From positions 2,604,001 to 2,668,000 of the forward strand of contig NZ_CP139698.1 of assembly GCF_034372165.1 (NCBI RefSeq): DNA of 64,000 nt, written 5' to 3'. The DNA comes from Christiangramia sp. OXR-203. GTDB lineage: Bacteria; Bacteroidota; Bacteroidia; Flavobacteriales; Flavobacteriaceae. The position numbers and the translations under genes were made by a program. The stretch's first letter is position 1, and every line of letters begins with the position of its first letter. Positions 61,150 through 64,000 of this stretch are shown in pieces. Under the pieces are notes generated by a model. That model saw only the letters and a list, made by a program, of their open reading frames with translations. It had not been told where the DNA came from and made no database searches.

Positions 61150-61157
61150 TAACTTTG
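61150..61157 (+). promoter_or_regulatory. Candidate -7 box for the 62-aa membrane protein gene
   Basis: TAACTTTG fits TAnnTTTG, 17 bp before the ATG. No -33 TTTG is obvious. Confidence 0.4.
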
Positions 61158-61173
61158 CTGAAAAATTAACTAA

Positions 61174-61362
61174 ATGTTTTCTACCGGACAACTTATATTC
61201 GCTGCCTTTTTCGTGGTAGCATTTATCATCGTTATGATCATTAGTTACCGAAAGGATCTGAAACTGCATAAAAAATACTATAAAGGAAGTCTGATGGTAC
61301 TATTAGCCTTCATAGCTTTTATTGTCATTTTATTTATAATCAAGACACAGCTGAATCATTGA
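61174..61362 (+). CDS. Small two-helix membrane protein (62 aa)
   Basis: A 62-residue inner-membrane protein. The first helix is FSTGQLIFAAFFVVAFIIVM (about 2-21), a short basic loop follows (YRKDLKLHKKYYKGS), and the second helix is LMVLLAFIAFIVILFIIKTQ. The basic loop implies both termini face out. I recognise no named family, but similar small proteins are common in Flavobacteriia. It is divergent from the MazG-like gene and 53 bp before the SRPBCC gene, so it may belong with that operon. Confidence 0.75.
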   Translation: MFSTGQLIFAAFFVVAFIIVMIISYRKDLKLHKKYYKGSLMVLLAFIAFIVILFIIKTQLNH

Positions 61363-61415
61363 TTCTTGCAACCACTCCAAAATAATTATATTAGTCCCCA
61401 ATAATCCCAGTCATC

Positions 61416-62471
61416 ATGAAAATTCTTAAATACCTGTTTTTCCTACTTTTAATCATATTCATTGGAGCGTCCATTTATATCGCAACCAAGGATGGAAGTT
61501 ACCAGGTACAGGAACAGCGCATGATCGCAGGTCCGCAAGAAGTTCTTTATGATGAGGTAAATGACCTTACTACCTGGAAAGAATGGGAACCATGGTCGAA
61601 TGGTGCTGAAGACATGATCATCAACTACGGTGATAAGACCATTGGCGAGGGTGCGAATTACGAATGGAGTAGTGAGGAAATGGGTGATGGTTCGCTGGTT
61701 ACCACGAAAGCCAACCCTCATGGTAGCATTGAGCAACAGGTTACCTTCAAAACAACTTTTGGGCAAAGCACCAGTGATATCTCCTGGTCTTTTGAAAAAC
61801 AAAATGACAGTATCTTAACTACCTGGACTTTAAAAGGTGATCAAACTTTTCTTGAAAAAGCAGCATTTTTGTTTGAAGATGAAAGTATGACTCAGCGATT
61901 ACAGCCGGTATTCAAACAAGGAATGGATAATCTTGAAGAGCAGATAAGAAAGGAGATCGAAAGTTATACGATCAATGTGGACGGAGTAACGCAACACGGT
62001 GGAGGTTATTATCTTTATATCACTACTGCGAGCCGACTTTCCCAAATTGCGGGTAAAATGGAGGATATGACAAACGACGTAAGCAACTTCATGAACTCTA
62101 ATAATATTGAAATGACTGGCAAACCTTTTATTCTCTTCAATGAAAGAAATGAAGATAGAGGAACCGCCATTTATTCAGCAGCGTACTTTACTCCAAGTGA
62201 GGTGATCACTCCTCAGGATAGCCAGGTACTGAACGGTTTTATGCCTAATCAAAAAACATTGAAAACCACCCTAAAAGGTGATTATGAATATCTACAGGAA
62301 GCTTGGGATGCGGCTTACCTATATATTCAGGAGAATGACCTGGCAATTATGGAAGATGCTGAGTTATTCCAGGTACATGTTACCGGACCAAGGGACAATG
62401 CGAATCCAGCCGAATGGATTACTCATTTATACATTCCTCTGGGAGAAAAAGAAACAGTATTAGATGATTAA
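61416..62471 (+). CDS. SRPBCC/GyrI-like two-domain membrane-anchored protein
   Basis: This 351-residue protein has an N-terminal membrane helix (YLFFLLLIIFIGASIYIA, about 5-22). A START-like SRPBCC ligand-binding domain follows (about 30-170; EVLYDEVNDLTTWKEWEPWS, ANYEWSSEEMGDGSLVTTKA, SDISWSFEKQND), then a GyrI-like effector-binding domain (about 185-345; GGGYYLYITTASRLSQI, LFNERNEDRGTAIYSAAYF, ITHLYIPLGEKE). Such proteins bind small hydrophobic ligands, but the ligand is unknown. The last codons overlap the crcB start by 8 bp, so the two are probably co-expressed. Confidence 0.85.
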   Translation: MKILKYLFFLLLIIFIGASIYIATKDGSYQVQEQRMIAGPQEVLYDEVNDLTTWKEWEPWSNGAEDMIINYGDKTIGEGANYEWSSEEMGDGSLVTTKANPHGSIEQQVTFKTTFGQSTSDISWSFEKQNDSILTTWTLKGDQTFLEKAAFLFEDESMTQRLQPVFKQGMDNLEEQIRKEIESYTINVDGVTQHGGGYYLYITTASRLSQIAGKMEDMTNDVSNFMNSNNIEMTGKPFILFNERNEDRGTAIYSAAYFTPSEVITPQDSQVLNGFMPNQKTLKTTLKGDYEYLQEAWDAAYLYIQENDLAIMEDAELFQVHVTGPRDNANPAEWITHLYIPLGEKETVLDD

Positions 62472-62835
62472 AAACCTGCTACTCGTCTTTCTTGGTGGTG
62501 GTTTAGGATCCAGTCTGCGATATTTGATAAGCAAGTATTTAAATGACGGAGGTGTTATTCCCCAGGGAACTCTAGTAGTTAATGTTCTGGGTAGTTTTTT
62601 GCTAGGGCTTGCCCTTGGATGGCTTACTAAGCAGGATATGCTTAATCATCCATTATACTTTCTTATAGCCATTGGTTTTTGTGGTGGTTTCACCACCTTC
62701 AGCACCTTTTCGTTCGAAAATTTCAATATGATAAAATCTGGTGATTATATTTCATTCTCTATATACTTTTTAAGTAGTATCGTACTGGGAATTATCGCCA
62801 TATTTCTCGGAATTATGCTTTCCAGACTTTTTTAA
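62464..62835 (+). CDS. crcB: Fluoride exporter CrcB/Fluc
   Basis: CrcB is a dimeric fluoride channel. The 123-residue protein has four membrane helices and the key family motifs: GGGLGSSLRYLISKYL (GxxxxxxxR, about 11-26), GTLVVNVLGSFLLGL (conserved Asn in TM2, about 36-50), CGGFTTFSTFSFEN (about 76-89, the Phe/Thr-lined pore) and a final hydrophobic helix. One gene copy suggests a homodimer, the usual state. The start ATG lies inside the preceding gene's end. No fluoride riboswitch is visible, since there is no leader. Confidence 0.95.
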   Translation: MIKNLLLVFLGGGLGSSLRYLISKYLNDGGVIPQGTLVVNVLGSFLLGLALGWLTKQDMLNHPLYFLIAIGFCGGFTTFSTFSFENFNMIKSGDYISFSIYFLSSIVLGIIAIFLGIMLSRLF

Positions 62836-62880
62836 GCGATTTTCAGATACATATATTTCGATTTTAAACATTTTATTTAT

Positions 62881-62908
62881 ACACCCCTAAATTTATAGGG
62901 GTGTTTTC
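62881..62908 (+). terminator. crcB terminator
   Basis: Arms ACACCCCTA (62881-62889) and TAGGGGTGT (62896-62904) around a 6-nt loop, followed by a short T-run. It separates the crcB operon from glnB. Confidence 0.75.
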
Positions 62909-62943
62909 TATTTATATCATAAAAGTTGACTTGCTAGTTATAT

Positions 62944-62979
62944 TTTAACAGGGTCTGTTAAAGTTTTTAATAACTTTAA
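62944..62979. promoter_or_regulatory. Overlapping dyads upstream of glnB
   Basis: TTTAACAG and CTGTTAAA (62944-62962) form a perfect 8-bp inverted repeat with a 3-nt spacer. A second dyad, TTAAAGTT and AACTTTAA (62958-62979, 6-nt spacer), overlaps it. Both lie 20-56 bp before the glnB start, where an operator or a transcript hairpin would control the PII/Amt operon. The binding protein is unknown. Confidence 0.5.
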
Positions 62980-62999
62980 ACCTCTCTTAATCAACATTT

Positions 63000-63338
63000 A
63001 TGAAAAAAATTGAAGCAATTATTCGCAAGTCTGAGTTTGACAAGACCAAAGCAGCCCTGCACTCAATTGGAGTTACGTTTTTTAGCTACTGGGATGTTAC
63101 CGGAGTTGGAAATGAAAAGGTAGGTCATGTTTATCGTGGTGTATCGTACAGCACCGCAGATATTCAACGAAGATACCTGTCTATCGTGGTCACAGACAGT
63201 TTCTTGGACAAAACCATAGAAACATTAATGGACGCTGCTTATACCGGCAGCGTTGGAGATGGAAAGATCTTCGTGTCCACAATAGATGAAGCCTACCGAA
63301 TAAGAACCAAGGAAAAAGGTTCCGAATCACTCAAGTAA
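63000..63338 (+). CDS. glnB: Nitrogen regulatory protein P-II
   Basis: PII proteins are trimeric sensors of 2-oxoglutarate, ATP/ADP and nitrogen status that bind targets such as Amt through their T-loop. The 112-residue protein matches the family throughout: MKKIEAIIRKSEFDKTKAAL (about 1-20), VTGVGNEKVGHVYRGVSYST (about 34-53, T-loop with Tyr in the usual place for uridylylation), YTGSVGDGKIFVSTIDEAY (about 81-99) and RIRTKEKGSESL. The amt gene follows 27 bp downstream, a linkage that usually marks the GlnK-type role of gating ammonium import. Confidence 0.93.
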   Translation: MKKIEAIIRKSEFDKTKAALHSIGVTFFSYWDVTGVGNEKVGHVYRGVSYSTADIQRRYLSIVVTDSFLDKTIETLMDAAYTGSVGDGKIFVSTIDEAYRIRTKEKGSESLK

Positions 63339-63365
63339 AAACTACAATTTCAACAGTAACTTATT

Positions 63366-64000
63366 ATGGAAGGAATATTAACTATCAATAACGTATGGAT
63401 GATGATCTGTACGGCACTCGTTTTCTTTATGCACATGGGCTTTGCTCTTTTAGAGATTGGTCTTACCAGGCAAAAGAATACGATTAACATATTATTTAAG
63501 AACCTGTTTATTATCACTGTAGGCCTGTTACTCTATTGCCTGCTTGGATTCAATTTGATGTATCCGGGAGAGTTCAATGGATATTTTGGTTTCGCAGGCT
63601 TTGGACTGGATAGTCCTCTTGCCGATGGAAGTCTAGATCTGGCCTACAGTGAAGGCTATACTTACTGGACAGATTTCCTATTTCAGGGAATGTTTGCAGC
63701 GACAGCAGCAACTATCGTTTCTGGTGCTGTAGCCGAAAGGATCAAACTAAACAGTTTTATGGTCTTTGTAATTCTCTATGTGGGAATTGTATATCCAATA
63801 GCCGGATCCTGGAAATGGGGTGGCGGATTCCTTGATGAAATGGGATTCTATGATTTTGCTGGTTCAACTCTTGTTCACTCTGTTGGTGGGTGGGCAGCTC
63901 TCGTTGCAATTTACCTTTTAGGAGCAAGAATTGGAAAATTCAAAGATGGTAAAATTGGAGCTTTTCCTGGTCATTCCATGCCTTTTGCCACTGCAGGAGT
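63366..64000 (+). CDS. amt: Ammonium transporter (3' end beyond window)
   Basis: Amt proteins are trimeric inner-membrane ammonium channels. Only the first ~211 codons are present, from ATG (MEGILTINNVWMMICTALVF). The reading continues through FMHMGFALLEIGLTRQKNTI, LLYCLLGFNLMYPG, FQGMFAATAATIVSGAVAER, IAGSWKWGGGFLDEMGF and AGSTLVHSVGGWAALVAIYL, including the first pore histidine. GKFKDGKIGAFPGHSM then reaches the window edge. The glnB neighbour is the classic partner. No periplasmic signal peptide is visible before TM1. Confidence 0.94.
   Translation, partial: MEGILTINNVWMMICTALVFFMHMGFALLEIGLTRQKNTINILFKNLFIITVGLLLYCLLGFNLMYPGEFNGYFGFAGFGLDSPLADGSLDLAYSEGYTYWTDFLFQGMFAATAATIVSGAVAERIKLNSFMVFVILYVGIVYPIAGSWKWGGGFLDEMGFYDFAGSTLVHSVGGWAALVAIYLLGARIGKFKDGKIGAFPGHSMPFATAG

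Overview
The window reads as a low-GC Bacteroidota chromosome, most likely a marine member of the Flavobacteriaceae close to Gramella/Christiangramia. That is judged from gene content and protein style, since no search was possible. Lineage marks are the promoter elements (a -7 box of form TAnnTTTG, with a TTTG/TTTC-like -33 box about 18 nt upstream in the better cases), the absence of Shine-Dalgarno leaders, a SecA of over 1,100 residues, DUF4199/DUF2911/DUF2795/DUF4920 proteins, and solitary four-helix-bundle (S23-type) genes. No rRNA or tRNA gene was seen.

Region 1 (1-25.7 kb, all minus strand) is one long surface-polysaccharide locus, probably transcribed leftward from a strong promoter at 25699-25728. 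In transcription order it holds the export and assembly genes wza, wzc, a four-helix-bundle gene, wzm and wzt. Then come a methyltransferase and a run of glycosyltransferases (mostly GT2, plus GT4 and GT14), an SDR epimerase, wecB, two more glycosyltransferases, neuA-neuB-neuC for a CMP-nonulosonate (sialic or legionaminic type), a GT-B-like protein of unknown role and a GT4 gene cut by the window edge. No Wzx/Wzy pair is present, so export probably goes through the Wzm/Wzt ABC transporter.

Region 2 (25.7-27.3 kb) has no genes. It contains a 16-unit heptanucleotide tract next to the capsule promoter and three tandem copies of a 377-390 bp composite palindromic repeat.

Region 3 (27.3-36.0 kb, plus strand) holds an ABC-F ATPase, a second four-helix-bundle gene, an O-methyltransferase-like protein, a LolD/MacB-type ATPase, a small membrane protein, a PduO-type cobalamin adenosyltransferase, a DUF2795 protein and secA with a clear terminator.

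Region 4 (36.05-37.9 kb) is packed with short palindromic repeats sharing an 11-nt core. A GIY-YIG nuclease gene sits among them.

Region 5 (37.9-64 kb) is mostly housekeeping and envelope functions: DUF4199, an M23 peptidase, an ECF sigma/membrane regulator/periplasmic repeat-protein operon, Ohr, MeaB, PAP2, MATE, an M28 peptidase, PPK2, a sigma-54-type response regulator with MscS and an ABC exporter, dnaJ-grpE, YceI, mnmD, ilvE, a MazG-like hydrolase, crcB, and glnB followed by the start of amt.

The most unusual signals are non-coding. Heptad-periodic tracts sit at gene junctions, and inward-facing pairs bracket both four-helix-bundle genes. The palindromic repeats at 36-37.6 kb keep their core while the paired flanks co-vary.
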